Source: Phocaeicola_A sp045647865
Lineage (GTDB): Bacteria > Bacteroidota > Bacteroidia > Bacteroidales > Bacteroidaceae
Reading direction: 5' to 3'
Assembly (NCBI GenBank): GCA_045647865.1
Contig: JAZRMW010000063.1
Location: 186,001 to 250,000, forward strand
DNA: 64,000 nucleotides
The notes beneath the pieces are model-generated. The model saw only the letters and a list, made by a program, of their open reading frames with translations. It did not search any database and was not told the origin of the DNA. Positions 17,893-26,356 of the stretch are shown one piece after another (within the stretch, counting starts at the first letter, position 1; each line of letters begins with the position of its first letter). Position numbers and translations under genes: made by a program.

Positions 17893-19272
17893 TCAATCCT
17901 CTATGCGGGCCAACTTCACAGTAAAGTGACGCATCAATTCAGTTTCCCACACGATTTTCACACCGTGTTTAATGCTATCGCGACGGTCATAGACATTCTT
18001 CAATGCAGCGGCAATCACGTCCATGTGGTTGTTGGTATAGACACGACGGGCGATGCAGAGGCGCAACAGGTCGAGACCACCGAAACGGTTCTCACGGGTC
18101 ACAGGATCACGGTCAGCCAAGATGTAACCGATTTCGCATCCACGTACTCCGGCCTCCAGATAGAGCTCGATAGCCAATGTCTGAGCGGGGAACTCCTCCT
18201 TGGGAACGTTAGAGAGCACCATGTCAGCATCCACGAACAAAGCGTGTCCGCCTACAGGACGCTGATAAGGGATACCATACTCGTCCAACTTGGCAGCCAA
18301 ATACTGCACCTGACGGATACGTGTCTCAATGTTGTCCAACTCGGTATTCTCGTCCAAACCTACTGCCAAAGCTGCCATATCGCGGCCGTTCATACCACCG
18401 TAAGTCAAGTAACCTTCAAAAGGAATACAGAAACGTTTGGCACCTTCATACCAGTCCTCGTGACGAGTAGCGATGAAACCACCCATGTTTACGATACCGT
18501 CCTTCTTGGCACTCATGGTCATACCGTCGGCCAAGTCGTACATTTCCTTCACGATTTCCTTGATGGTCTTGTCGGCATAACCCTCTTCACGGGTCTTGAT
18601 GAAGTAAGCATTCTCCACAAAACGGGCAGAGTCGAATACCACACGCTTGCCATACTTGTCAGCCAAAGCACGCACTTCGCGCAAGTTTTGCATAGATACG
18701 GGCTGACCACCGGCCGTATTGTTGGTAATGGTCACGATGATGAAAGGAATCTTGTCAGCATGTTCAGCCAAAGCAGCCTCCAACTTCTTCGGATCCACAT
18801 TACCCTTGAAGGGAACCTCCAACTGAGTATCCTTGGCCTCATCCACGGTGCAGTCGAGGGCAGTAGCCTTGCGGCTTTCGATGTGTCCCTTGGTCGTATC
18901 GAAGTGAGAGTTACCGGGAACTATATCGCCGTTCTTCACCAAATGGCTGAACAACACGTTCTCAGCCGCACGTCCCTGATGAGTAGGAATCACATATTCA
19001 AAACCGGTCAAGCGAGTGATGGTATCTTTCAGCTGGAAGAATGATGCTGAACCCGCATACGCTTCGTCACCCATCATCATGGCCGCCCACTGACGGTCGC
19101 TCATCGCACCGGTTCCTGAGTCTGTCAGACAGTCAATATAAACCTGATCAGATTTCAACTGAAAGAGATTATAGTTCGCCTCCTTAATCCACTGTTCACG
19201 CTCTTCACGTGTACTTTTCTTGATGGGTTCTACCATCTTGATTTTCCAAGATTCTGCAAAAGGTATTTCCAT
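17893..19272 (-). CDS. tnaA: Tryptophanase (tryptophan indole-lyase)
   Basis: 459-aa PLP enzyme converting L-tryptophan to indole, pyruvate and ammonia. Seen: IDCLTDSGTGAMSDRQW, THQGRAAENVL, FDSARFVENAYFI, the PLP-lysine region SAKKDGIVNMGG with Lys256-Lys257 (the second matches the Schiff-base lysine of the tyrosine phenol-lyase family), and EVGYILADRD-like C-terminal motifs. I chose the ATG at 19272 (MEIPFAESWKIK), which matches other Bacteroides tryptophanases. A 15-codon upstream extension is open but unlike the family. No tnaC-like leader or tnaB permease is adjacent, so regulation differs from E. coli. Its product indole is a known gut signalling metabolite. Confidence 0.95.
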   Translation of the reverse strand: MEIPFAESWKIKMVEPIKKSTREEREQWIKEANYNLFQLKSDQVYIDCLTDSGTGAMSDRQWAAMMMGDEAYAGSASFFQLKDTITRLTGFEYVIPTHQGRAAENVLFSHLVKNGDIVPGNSHFDTTKGHIESRKATALDCTVDEAKDTQLEVPFKGNVDPKKLEAALAEHADKIPFIIVTITNNTAGGQPVSMQNLREVRALADKYGKRVVFDSARFVENAYFIKTREEGYADKTIKEIVKEMYDLADGMTMSAKKDGIVNMGGFIATRHEDWYEGAKRFCIPFEGYLTYGGMNGRDMAALAVGLDENTELDNIETRIRQVQYLAAKLDEYGIPYQRPVGGHALFVDADMVLSNVPKEEFPAQTLAIELYLEAGVRGCEIGYILADRDPVTRENRFGGLDLLRLCIARRVYTNNHMDVIAAALKNVYDRRDSIKHGVKIVWETELMRHFTVKLARIED

Positions 19273-19314
19273 AAATGATTTAATGTTATTGATGTTAGAT
19301 TTATAATTATGGCG

Positions 19315-19322
19315 CAAAGTTA
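19315..19322 (-). promoter_or_regulatory. -7 promoter box of tnaA
   Basis: TAACTTTG on the minus strand fits TAnnTTTG and gives a leader of about 37 bases. No good TTTG is seen at the expected -33 distance, so the promoter may need an activator. Confidence 0.5.
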
Positions 19323-19391
19323 CAACTTAATCTTGGAATAGAGCGTTTTTCAGCCATTCTTTTTTTCAACACGGTCCTTTGACACCCATAT

Positions 19392-19433
19392 AAAAAGTCT
19401 CGGGTGCACCCGATGAAGGATGCACCCGTGACT
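19392..19433 (-). terminator. Terminator of the fasciclin operon (repeated element, copy 1)
   Basis: Minus strand stem AGTC-CGGGTGCA pairs with TGCACCCG-GACT (one internal mismatch), then TTTTT. It lies 14 bases past the stop at 19447. The surrounding 49 bases (19381-19429) recur almost unchanged at 24543-24590. Confidence 0.8.
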
Positions 19434-19446
19434 TTTCTTATTTCAT

Positions 19447-20889
19447 TCATTCCGCAGGAACGACCTCTACGCCTATCAAGCGAATATTTTGACCGTATTT
19501 TTTTCTGTAGGATGAAAGCATCGAATTCAATCGGTTACGCACCTTGAATGCATGGTTGAACACCAAACGTTCAGGAATGTACTCGAAGGTGTAACTTGTC
19601 ACCTTATCAACATAGCCAACAAAGACAAAAGTACCATCAGCAGGATTCTTTACGTAAAAATCGGATGTAGCCTTCGGAGTGCCGACATGTGTCGGATATG
19701 TATCGTTTACATTGTCTGTACCCAAACCATCGGCCATCAGGACATAACACTCCAAATCAAGTGTATCCACCGACATGGCATCTGTCTGCGGAGCCAGACT
19801 GAAAGTGACGTTATACTTCTTACCTGGTTGCATGATGTGATTCAAATTTACAGCGATTGCAGGACAATAATTGGAGGTTGCAGGGATATTGGTATGAAGA
19901 TACTGATTGTCCTTCACTCCCCATGACTCCTCACAATCCACCATGGTCAAACCGACACCAACAGGCAAGCAAGTTGTAAATTCCCTTTTGTCATTAGACG
20001 AGGAATTAATAGCCACTTCAGCCGTTGCTTTTACATAGAAAGGAGTGTTACCCTCTTGTTCTATGTACGCAATGATTTCTTGAGCATAAGATTCAGGCAA
20101 TTCCAAGGTATAAATAGTCCCGTCAGAGCAAGCCTCCGTGCTTGTGGCATATTGCTTCGCTGTTTCTTTCGTCAGTGTATTGAAATACTCTTTTTCCTTC
20201 ATGCTCACCAAAGAATCGATGCACAAGGATGAAGCCACGCCATAATGGGCTAAAAGTTTTTCCCGGACATGCTCAGTATCCAGAACAATCGCAGTCCCGG
20301 TATCAAGGAACAAAGCCTCCAAGCCCTGACGTTTCAACACATCAGCCAACAGCTTGTCCGCCACCTGTGTCACAGGCTTGCTATAGTAAGTCTTACCATC
20401 GAGCACATAATAGGCCAAACAATAATAGACCGTCCCCAAATCCTGTGCAAATGTTGTGAAGTAATTCACTACTGCATCGTATTCTCTGCTTGGATAGCGA
20501 TTCTCACCCACCCCATTAATGATAACATGGAAGTCCGACAAAGTTGTCACATCAATCGCTGTTCTATCAATGGGTTTGTCCGAGAATATCAGTCCTACTT
20601 TGGAACACTCACCCAAAGCTTCTTTGCCGTATTCAGTCAAAGAGTACATCGGCACCATATTTCCCGGAATCAATTCTGATACCGTAGCATTGTAGCCGAA
20701 TGAACAGGTAATGTAGTCTCCATCCTCGGGATTCTCCACTCCATAACGGTATCCGGAAATCGGATAAGTCACCAATTCCGAGGTGCCATCCTTAAAGTTT
20801 ATCTGCAAAGCAGGAAACTCGCGTAGTTGTGCCATTGCTCCACAAACTGTAACCACGAGCAAAACGTATGTCAATATATATTTTTTCAT
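19447..20889 (-). CDS. Secreted protein of unknown function, last gene of fasciclin operon
   Basis: 480 aa with signal peptide (cleavage near CGAMAQ). I do not recognise the family. The N-terminus has LQINFKDGTSELVTYPI, resembling the start of the two upstream proteins, which also begin with a short 'attribute-of-structure' strand pattern. The remainder contains a fasciclin-like stretch (YDAVVNYFTTFAQDLGTVYY ... SKPVTQVADKLLADVLKRQG) and a beta-rich C-terminal half. It starts 24 bases after the stop of the fasciclin-domain gene and ends at a strong terminator, so it is the third gene of a three-gene operon. Probable location is the cell surface or periplasm; the function could be adhesion or glycan binding. 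Confidence 0.75.
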   Translation of the reverse strand: MKKYILTYVLLVVTVCGAMAQLREFPALQINFKDGTSELVTYPISGYRYGVENPEDGDYITCSFGYNATVSELIPGNMVPMYSLTEYGKEALGECSKVGLIFSDKPIDRTAIDVTTLSDFHVIINGVGENRYPSREYDAVVNYFTTFAQDLGTVYYCLAYYVLDGKTYYSKPVTQVADKLLADVLKRQGLEALFLDTGTAIVLDTEHVREKLLAHYGVASSLCIDSLVSMKEKEYFNTLTKETAKQYATSTEACSDGTIYTLELPESYAQEIIAYIEQEGNTPFYVKATAEVAINSSSNDKREFTTCLPVGVGLTMVDCEESWGVKDNQYLHTNIPATSNYCPAIAVNLNHIMQPGKKYNVTFSLAPQTDAMSVDTLDLECYVLMADGLGTDNVNDTYPTHVGTPKATSDFYVKNPADGTFVFVGYVDKVTSYTFEYIPERLVFNHAFKVRNRLNSMLSSYRKKYGQNIRLIGVEVVPAE

Positions 20890-20913
20890 ATTTACTCTAT
20901 ATTATGCAAACGA

Positions 20914-22647
20914 TTAATACCAGTCTTCTGAGAAATTCGAATTATTCACTACTGAGGTGGGAACCAATTCTATGAAGTCAAAAGAAAAACCAAATTGGTC
21001 ATAGCTGATCCCCGACCCTGTAGGGTTTACAATTTTCAATCTGAGCCAATAGTCGTTCTGTTGACTAATCTCTACAGTACCGAGAATACGGCGTAGCATG
21101 GTTGTTCCGTATCCTTCTTCGTAACGACAGCAATTGCTAATCGTTGCTGTCAATTCATAAGGTGAAGCTATACGGTTCTTAATCTGGTTGTACGTACCGC
21201 GTGAGAAGCTGGCAGGTGCACGTAAATATCCATTGCTGTGCAAAATCTGGTCAGATTCCACACCATAATCTTGGAATTCAGATACTAACAAATAACCACT
21301 GGAACGACGATCTTCTTGCGAACCCGAATTGGGATATGCTGCATCAAACGGGACAAGCAATTGCATGGAAGTGGTGTCGCTCGATGTACCGATATAAGGA
21401 TAAACCATTCCACAATTCGACATAGGCGGGTAGATGAAACGCACCTCATATGTTCCAGAAGGAACGGAAGGCAAGCGGAATGCAAAATCAATAACACCTT
21501 TATTGTCGCTTCCCCAAATTGAAACTTGATCAGCACCCCATGCACGCCAAGGTCCTGTAGTGTACCATGCAAAATGTGTCTTTTCACCGCTATAGCACAC
21601 GAAGTTCTCAAAATAATCCAATGGCAGGCGGGTCAAGGTTCCATCTGTTCCCTCCTGATTCATAGTTCCAATTTCTTCCGTTGTAGCAAAACGTATACCG
21701 TTGTTGCTCAGCTCGTGAAGAATAGCTCCGGCATCCACACGCATACGTTCATTCAATACACCGTTTACCACATCGGTATTGTAGATTAACGGAGCATTGA
21801 CGGTGTGGATATAACCGTTCAAAGCTGTAATATCCGACTGGTCGCGCACAATCAGGCTGCCTGTTTTTATGATTGAGTGAGTGGCATCGCTACCAAAAGT
21901 ACCCACCTCATCAGTGAGTGTATTGTTCGCGCGCCAACGGTTAATCCAAATGTTGGTAGATTCTCCTGTGTTCTGATAGAGCGGTTGCCAAATCTTCATC
22001 AGTGTGTGTGGAAGCAGGGTCTCGTAGTACTCATAGGGTTCACCACCGAAAGCGAAATTCCAATTCCAGTTTTCAGGATCATACTCATACAGCAGTCTCG
22101 ACACTGGCGCACCTGCCTTAATGATGTGATAGCGGACAAACATGTTGAGCACGTTATAGACACTGGTATAGTCGTTTCCCGTACTGATGGCATGAGCCCC
22201 CTTGCCTGGATAGTCGTACCAATCAGCCGCACGGCCATACCATTCGACACACATCACCTTCAAGTCCGAAAGATTCGTGATGCCCAACGATGCAAACGTT
22301 TCATCAGTAACAGCAAAGACGGAATATTTGATTTTACAATCAGTAGGGACATAATATGGTCCCCTGAAAGACGAACCAGGACGACCCGTATTGTTTGAGC
22401 ATGAATAGGTACCAAAAGTATCCCAATAAGAGATGGAATCAGCAATGCCAGTCACCTCCAATGCTTCGGAGAAGATGGAGTATCCGCCCTGTGCCGCCAG
22501 GACATCGGGCAACTGAGGACGCGTGGTAGTAACGGTAATATTCTCAATGTCTGCTATTCTGTATTTCTTCCCGTTCAACAGCAGCATCTCCTGTGCGCAA
22601 ACCTGTGTGGCAAGCAGCAGGAGCAATGTAGTCATATAGTTTTTCAT
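20914..22647 (-). CDS. Secreted fasciclin (FAS1) domain protein
   Basis: 577 aa with signal peptide (cleavage near QVCAQ). FAS1-like features are LPDVLAAQGGYSIFSEALEVTG and YSVFAVTDETFASLGI in the first 130 residues, RYHIIKAG, and later NGYIHTVNAPLIY and ILHELSNNGIR. The spacing is longer than in a standard 140-aa FAS1 domain because of an insertion with aromatic-rich sequence. The C-terminal third is beta-rich. FAS1 domains mediate adhesion or glycan contact in other bacteria. The start overlaps the upstream gene's stop by four bases (22644-22647), indicating translational coupling. Confidence 0.82.
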   Translation of the reverse strand: MKNYMTTLLLLLATQVCAQEMLLLNGKKYRIADIENITVTTTRPQLPDVLAAQGGYSIFSEALEVTGIADSISYWDTFGTYSCSNNTGRPGSSFRGPYYVPTDCKIKYSVFAVTDETFASLGITNLSDLKVMCVEWYGRAADWYDYPGKGAHAISTGNDYTSVYNVLNMFVRYHIIKAGAPVSRLLYEYDPENWNWNFAFGGEPYEYYETLLPHTLMKIWQPLYQNTGESTNIWINRWRANNTLTDEVGTFGSDATHSIIKTGSLIVRDQSDITALNGYIHTVNAPLIYNTDVVNGVLNERMRVDAGAILHELSNNGIRFATTEEIGTMNQEGTDGTLTRLPLDYFENFVCYSGEKTHFAWYTTGPWRAWGADQVSIWGSDNKGVIDFAFRLPSVPSGTYEVRFIYPPMSNCGMVYPYIGTSSDTTSMQLLVPFDAAYPNSGSQEDRRSSGYLLVSEFQDYGVESDQILHSNGYLRAPASFSRGTYNQIKNRIASPYELTATISNCCRYEEGYGTTMLRRILGTVEISQQNDYWLRLKIVNPTGSGISYDQFGFSFDFIELVPTSVVNNSNFSEDWY

Positions 22648-23123
22648 CGGATAGAGACTTTTATAGAATTGATGTTAGTTTTCACAATATAAATACCCGG
22701 AGCACAGGAAGTCAAATCGACTGTCACGTTCTCTTCGCTCCGCTCAACAGCAGCAGGAACAATCTTGCCGTCAATCGTATAAACCCCAATGCCCGACAGA
22801 TTACTTCCCGAAATGACAACGCGACGGTCATACAGATGGAACGATAGTGTCTCCTTAGTTGTTTCGGGCTGTTCTATACTTTGCGCTTTGGGCACAAAAC
22901 GCAGTTCTTTGAACTCCAAAAAATCATAAGTATCATCGTTGATTTTCAACACAAATGTTTTTTTTTGCGGGTTATACTCCTGCTCCATTTTTATGAGAGA
23001 CCAGTCACTGTATATCATTCCAAGGTCTCCTGAAACGAACTTCACCTCTAGGTATGAGCGCTCACCTGCCACAGAAGACAGCGCAAACATTATCCCCAAG
23101 ATTAAAAATGTTACTTTTTTCAT
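22644..23123 (-). CDS. Small secreted protein with C-terminal sorting-like tail, first gene of fasciclin operon
   Basis: 159 aa. Signal peptide (cleavage near SSVAG), a short beta-rich segment (YLEVKFVSGDLGMIY, YDFLEFKELRFVPK) and a C-terminal domain SGIGVYTIDGKIV ... CAPGIYIVKTNINSIKVSIR that looks like the tail of a T9SS cargo. So little lies between signal and tail that it may be an accessory or decoy of the operon rather than an enzyme. Its last four bases overlap the next gene. A -7-like TACTTTTG on the minus strand (23225-23218) lies about 95 bases upstream without a clear -33. Confidence 0.75.
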   Translation of the reverse strand: MKKVTFLILGIMFALSSVAGERSYLEVKFVSGDLGMIYSDWSLIKMEQEYNPQKKTFVLKINDDTYDFLEFKELRFVPKAQSIEQPETTKETLSFHLYDRRVVISGSNLSGIGVYTIDGKIVPAAVERSEENVTVDLTSCAPGIYIVKTNINSIKVSIR

Positions 23124-23274
23124 ATTATCTAATTTTGTAGTTTATAATTCTATTTTGGTCAATCAACAGTCAATATAACATCCCTATCATTTTCAATAAG
23201 ATAAGTGAATCTCGCCACAAAAGTACTGTTTTTTATTGTAAAAAGGGACATGAATAAGCATATTTCTTCAAGAC

Positions 23275-24399
23275 TCAATACCTTTCTTTCAGCCAACGTG
23301 CAAAGAAGGGGTCATAGACGGTGTATTCGTCTTTTGTTTGGGTAATGAAATCCTTCTCCAGCAGACTGCGTGTGGCTGCGGTAACGACACTGGCCGTTTG
23401 CAGATGGTATTTCTTGATAAAATTCTTGCCTGTTATGCTCTTGGCACGTCCTTCTTTGGCAATAGCAATGAACACTTCACGTTGTTTTTCCGGTATCTTC
23501 TCCAATAAAGTTTCGTAGGTCTCGGAGAATAGTTCGAGAATGTACCTGATGCCATTCGCCACCATTTCTTGTGTGCAGACGTTTCCAGGCAGGGTCTGGA
23601 GGAACAGGATGTTGAGTGTCCGCTGAATGCATGAGGTCACAGCATCGAACTGGGTATAGACTTCAGCAACAGCCTCTGCTTCGATTTCTTTACCGTATTT
23701 GCGGAATTGCATTTGGGCAAATTCAATGTATTTATCCATGGAGATAGGTTGCAGGTTCATGATTAGTACGGACTGGTAGAAAGGCCGCGAGGGAGAAGTG
23801 AAAATCTCGCCCATCAGATGCCGTTGTGATCCAGCAAAGATAAAAGTAGCATTGACACACTTTTGAATGTATGTCCGAAGCATGGCTTCGATATTTGTTC
23901 CATTGGGATATTTGACGATTTGCTGAAACTCATCAATGGCAATCAGACAAGGTTTGTCGGCTTGGTTCAGATAGCTGAAGATTTCATCCAATGTCGTTGT
24001 GGGATTGCTGATGTCTCCAAGTCCCAGACTCCAAGTCGGATTATTGTTGATATCGAACGAGATTTCCGAACGTATGGAGCGGAGCATATTCAAGAATCCT
24101 TCCCATGCCGAGCGTCCTTTGGGCTTCAATTCTTCGAGGATGGTTCTTCCGAAGACATTCACAAAGTCTGTGATGCTGGTTGTTGCATAGATATCAATGT
24201 GGAACGTGTGGAATTTCTCCTTGATTTCTGTTTGTTGAAAACAGTGGTGTATCAAATCTGTTTTTCCTACACGACGCGGAGAAATCAGGGCTATATTGTT
24301 ACCATTGGTGGTCAAATCCACCATTTTTTTAGTCTCCTCTATGCGGTCACAAAAGTACTCCGGACCTGCATATCCCTTGGTTACGAACGGATTATCCAT
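23275..24399 (-). CDS. P-loop ATPase of the archaeal-ATPase/AAA family
   Basis: 374 aa, cytoplasmic. Walker A SPRRVGKTD (about 40-48), Walker B CLIAIDEFQQ (about 150-160), sensor-like FIFAGSQRH, and a C-terminal winged-helix region (IAKEGRAKSITGKNFIKKYHL ... FITQTKDEYTVYDPFFARWLKE). These place it in the ATPase_2/STAND-like family that is numerous in Bacteroidetes. The biological role of the family is unclear; defence and DNA-associated functions have been proposed. It is monocistronic with its own promoter and a direct-repeat operator candidate. Nothing flanking it suggests a toxin-antitoxin or defence partner. Confidence 0.85.
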   Translation of the reverse strand: MDNPFVTKGYAGPEYFCDRIEETKKMVDLTTNGNNIALISPRRVGKTDLIHHCFQQTEIKEKFHTFHIDIYATTSITDFVNVFGRTILEELKPKGRSAWEGFLNMLRSIRSEISFDINNNPTWSLGLGDISNPTTTLDEIFSYLNQADKPCLIAIDEFQQIVKYPNGTNIEAMLRTYIQKCVNATFIFAGSQRHLMGEIFTSPSRPFYQSVLIMNLQPISMDKYIEFAQMQFRKYGKEIEAEAVAEVYTQFDAVTSCIQRTLNILFLQTLPGNVCTQEMVANGIRYILELFSETYETLLEKIPEKQREVFIAIAKEGRAKSITGKNFIKKYHLQTASVVTAATRSLLEKDFITQTKDEYTVYDPFFARWLKERY

Positions 24400-24422
24400 A
24401 CTTTGTCTGTTTGATTGCGGGG

Positions 24423-24473
24423 CAAAGATACGGAAAATATTGAATTTATCCTATTTAGAATAATCCTATTTAG
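24423..24473 (-). promoter_or_regulatory. ATPase promoter with 15-bp direct-repeat operator candidate
   Basis: TATCTTTG (-7, 24430-24423, minus) lies 24 bases from the ATPase start. In place of a TTTG -33 element there are two copies of ATCCTATTTAG (24448-24458 and 24463-24473), 15 bases apart, where a regulator could bind. Confidence 0.55.
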
Positions 24474-24542
24474 GATAAAATCACTTTTTTGAATACTCCA
24501 AGTACGGAAGTCCGTAGTGTGTGTTTCAGCTTGATTCGAAAT

Positions 24543-24590
24543 GACACCCATATAAAAAACTCGGGTGCACCCGATGAAGGATGCACCCGT
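24543..24590 (-). terminator. Terminator-like repeat, copy 2
   Basis: Nearly identical to 19381-19429. On the minus strand, stem CGGGTGCA/TGCACCCG (24589-24582 with 24569-24562) is followed by AG and six T residues. It lies about 270 bases downstream of the gene ending at 24858. The stretch 24591-24857 holds nothing else I can identify. Confidence 0.65.
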
Positions 24591-24857
24591 TCTTTACATT
24601 TATACGATAAACTGTATGTTCTACTAATTGATTTATTCACTACCAAACATCATATATATGGTACTCATATTGTACAGAACTATTTCGCGAAATAATTCTT
24701 CCAGCCTTATTTCTCATGATACCAGCCCCTCTTCCGAAACTTGTTCTTTCCTCTTTTACGGATGAGTAAAACGTTCTCATAGTCTCATAGAATCTTTCCC
24801 ATACATTTCCATTTTTAAACGTAATCTTAGACCTATAGATCAGACATTTTACTGATT

Positions 24858-25805
24858 CTAATCCTTCTCCAAAAGCTCATAAATGAATTTGGCTATCTCT
24901 TTCTTTTCGATGTCCCCGACAAGATACATCATCGTGGGAGAATCGGTCAAGTTGAAAGCCAACAGTTCCACGATGGTACCGTCTGCACGACGTTTGGCTT
25001 TCAACTGATAGTGTTTCGACTCAGATGCAGCATCCTTCAATGGGAGGAAACCCGAAAGTGAGAGACCTTTTACCTGTTCCCTAAAAGACTGTTTGGCAGA
25101 CTCATTACAATGTTCAAACTCAAGCGACAGAGATGACTGTAGCCGTTCGAAGCATCCAACGGTATCCTCTACCGCAAGCATGTCGCACGCAAACTTAGGA
25201 AGACGAGTATATTCCACATCCGGTTCGGACGTAAACTTTTGATAAAGTGAGTAGATTTCCTTGTCTTCTGTTTCTTTCATTGGAAATTTCCCCTTCATTA
25301 TCATTTGTCCACAGTCCTTCGGTTCAAAGTTGGTGATGATGAATTGCTCAGCCACACCATCTTTTACTTTAACGTGAACCATCTCTTTCTTCGTCCGACT
25401 TATCAGACTGAACCCATTCGGAGCATACCCTGCGGCCTTTTCACACCAACGACTTTTAACATCGTGTGTACAGCTGTCAAGGCTTATTCTTTTCACGCTG
25501 CTCACGTTGTAATTATGAAAGAATATGGATAGCGAAATGGCCCTTTTTCTTAAACTAACATGTTTCAGGCTGTCCGCATTTTGGTCATTTTCTGTTCTAT
25601 CTTCTTTCGTTCCATTTGAGTAGGCTTGAGCCATTTTCTTTCCGAGCACCTTGATTATCTTCAGTTCTGCCCATGATGATCCTACAGAACTTACATTTTT
25701 TTCCTTCTTGAACTCATTCATCAGCGCGTCTGCACCCTGTGCTAAACCCGTCTGTATGCTCATCATCATTGTGATGAATAGCACCGATATCAGTTTCCTG
25801 TTCAT
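24858..25805 (-). CDS. Secreted protein of unknown function, possibly DUF4252-like
   Basis: 315 aa when started at the ATG at 25805 (MNRKLISVLFITMMMS), which gives a proper signal peptide ending near GLAQG. An upstream in-frame ATG would bury it behind 36 unlikely residues. DALMNEFKKEKNVSSV with WAELKIIKVLGKKMAQ, and a C-terminal MMYLVGDIEKKEIAKFIYELL, recall DUF4252 proteins of Bacteroidetes, perhaps two copies of that fold. The assignment is tentative. Two Cys pairs could form periplasmic disulfides. It appears monocistronic. Confidence 0.7.
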   Translation of the reverse strand: MNRKLISVLFITMMMSIQTGLAQGADALMNEFKKEKNVSSVGSSWAELKIIKVLGKKMAQAYSNGTKEDRTENDQNADSLKHVSLRKRAISLSIFFHNYNVSSVKRISLDSCTHDVKSRWCEKAAGYAPNGFSLISRTKKEMVHVKVKDGVAEQFIITNFEPKDCGQMIMKGKFPMKETEDKEIYSLYQKFTSEPDVEYTRLPKFACDMLAVEDTVGCFERLQSSLSLEFEHCNESAKQSFREQVKGLSLSGFLPLKDAASESKHYQLKAKRRADGTIVELLAFNLTDSPTMMYLVGDIEKKEIAKFIYELLEKD

Positions 25806-26209
25806 AATCACATTAATTTTATTTATTTCTTCAATCCCGATATTGATGCATCCACTGCAGTCAGTATAAGATTCTCCATATCGTGATGCATCAACCAGCA
25901 ATTCGGGTTGCAAATGTAGGTAATTTTATCGAAAAATAAGGAAACATCGCTAAAAAAGATACAATCCGGAAATCCCCCATGGAAATCACATCCGCAACAA
26001 CCACTATAAGCATTTGGGAATGAGAACACTTCAGAGGATTTTCAATTTTCAGACTCTTTATTTCCCGGAAATCCGTTGAAGGCGAAAAGGGTTTCGCCCC
26101 TACCTTTGCCAACGGGATTGCACAGGTGTCGGATGCGCTCTTCGGGAACCTGACACAGTCTCGTCTTGAAAAGAAAGTAATTTGTAAAATCTAAAACAAC
26201 CCTGTAATC

Positions 26210-26323
26210 ATGACAAAGAATGATATCTGGAAACTGATGATACAGGAGGAAAAACGGTTCCCCATCTATTTGGTCATTCCATTTTTTATTTGTAGTTTTG
26301 CCAGACGTTTAGATTTTCATTAA
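26210..26323 (+). pseudogene. Possible smalltalk-protein remnant
   Basis: 37-codon frame beginning MTKNDIWKLMIQ, similar to the start of smalltalk small proteins and to NEIWKLVIQ of the gene at 35537. After residue 12 the sequence diverges (EEKRFPIYLVIPFFICSF), and the 3' end overlaps the promoter at 26269-26300. The stretch 25806-26209 upstream holds no recognisable gene, so this looks like a decayed fragment. Confidence 0.35.
26269..26300 (+). promoter_or_regulatory. Promoter of the lipoprotein-GH27 unit
   Basis: TTTG (26269-26272), 20 bases, TAGTTTTG (26293-26300): an exact consensus match. It gives a leader of about 50 bases before the gene at 26357. Confidence 0.8.
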
Positions 26324-26356
26324 ATTTTAATAACCAAGATTATAATCTCTATAATT

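Noticed and set aside
17926..19044. 372-codon plus-strand open frame
   Set aside because: Antisense to the well-supported tryptophanase gene; long mirror frames are common opposite biased codon usage.
19273..19317. 15-codon N-terminal extension of tryptophanase
   Set aside because: The ATG at 19272 gives the family N-terminus MEIPFAESW; the extension is Asn-rich and unlike homologues.
25891..26112. 73-codon minus-strand frame upstream of the DUF4252-like gene
   Set aside because: No signal, family or spacing support, and unusual composition; treated as intergenic.
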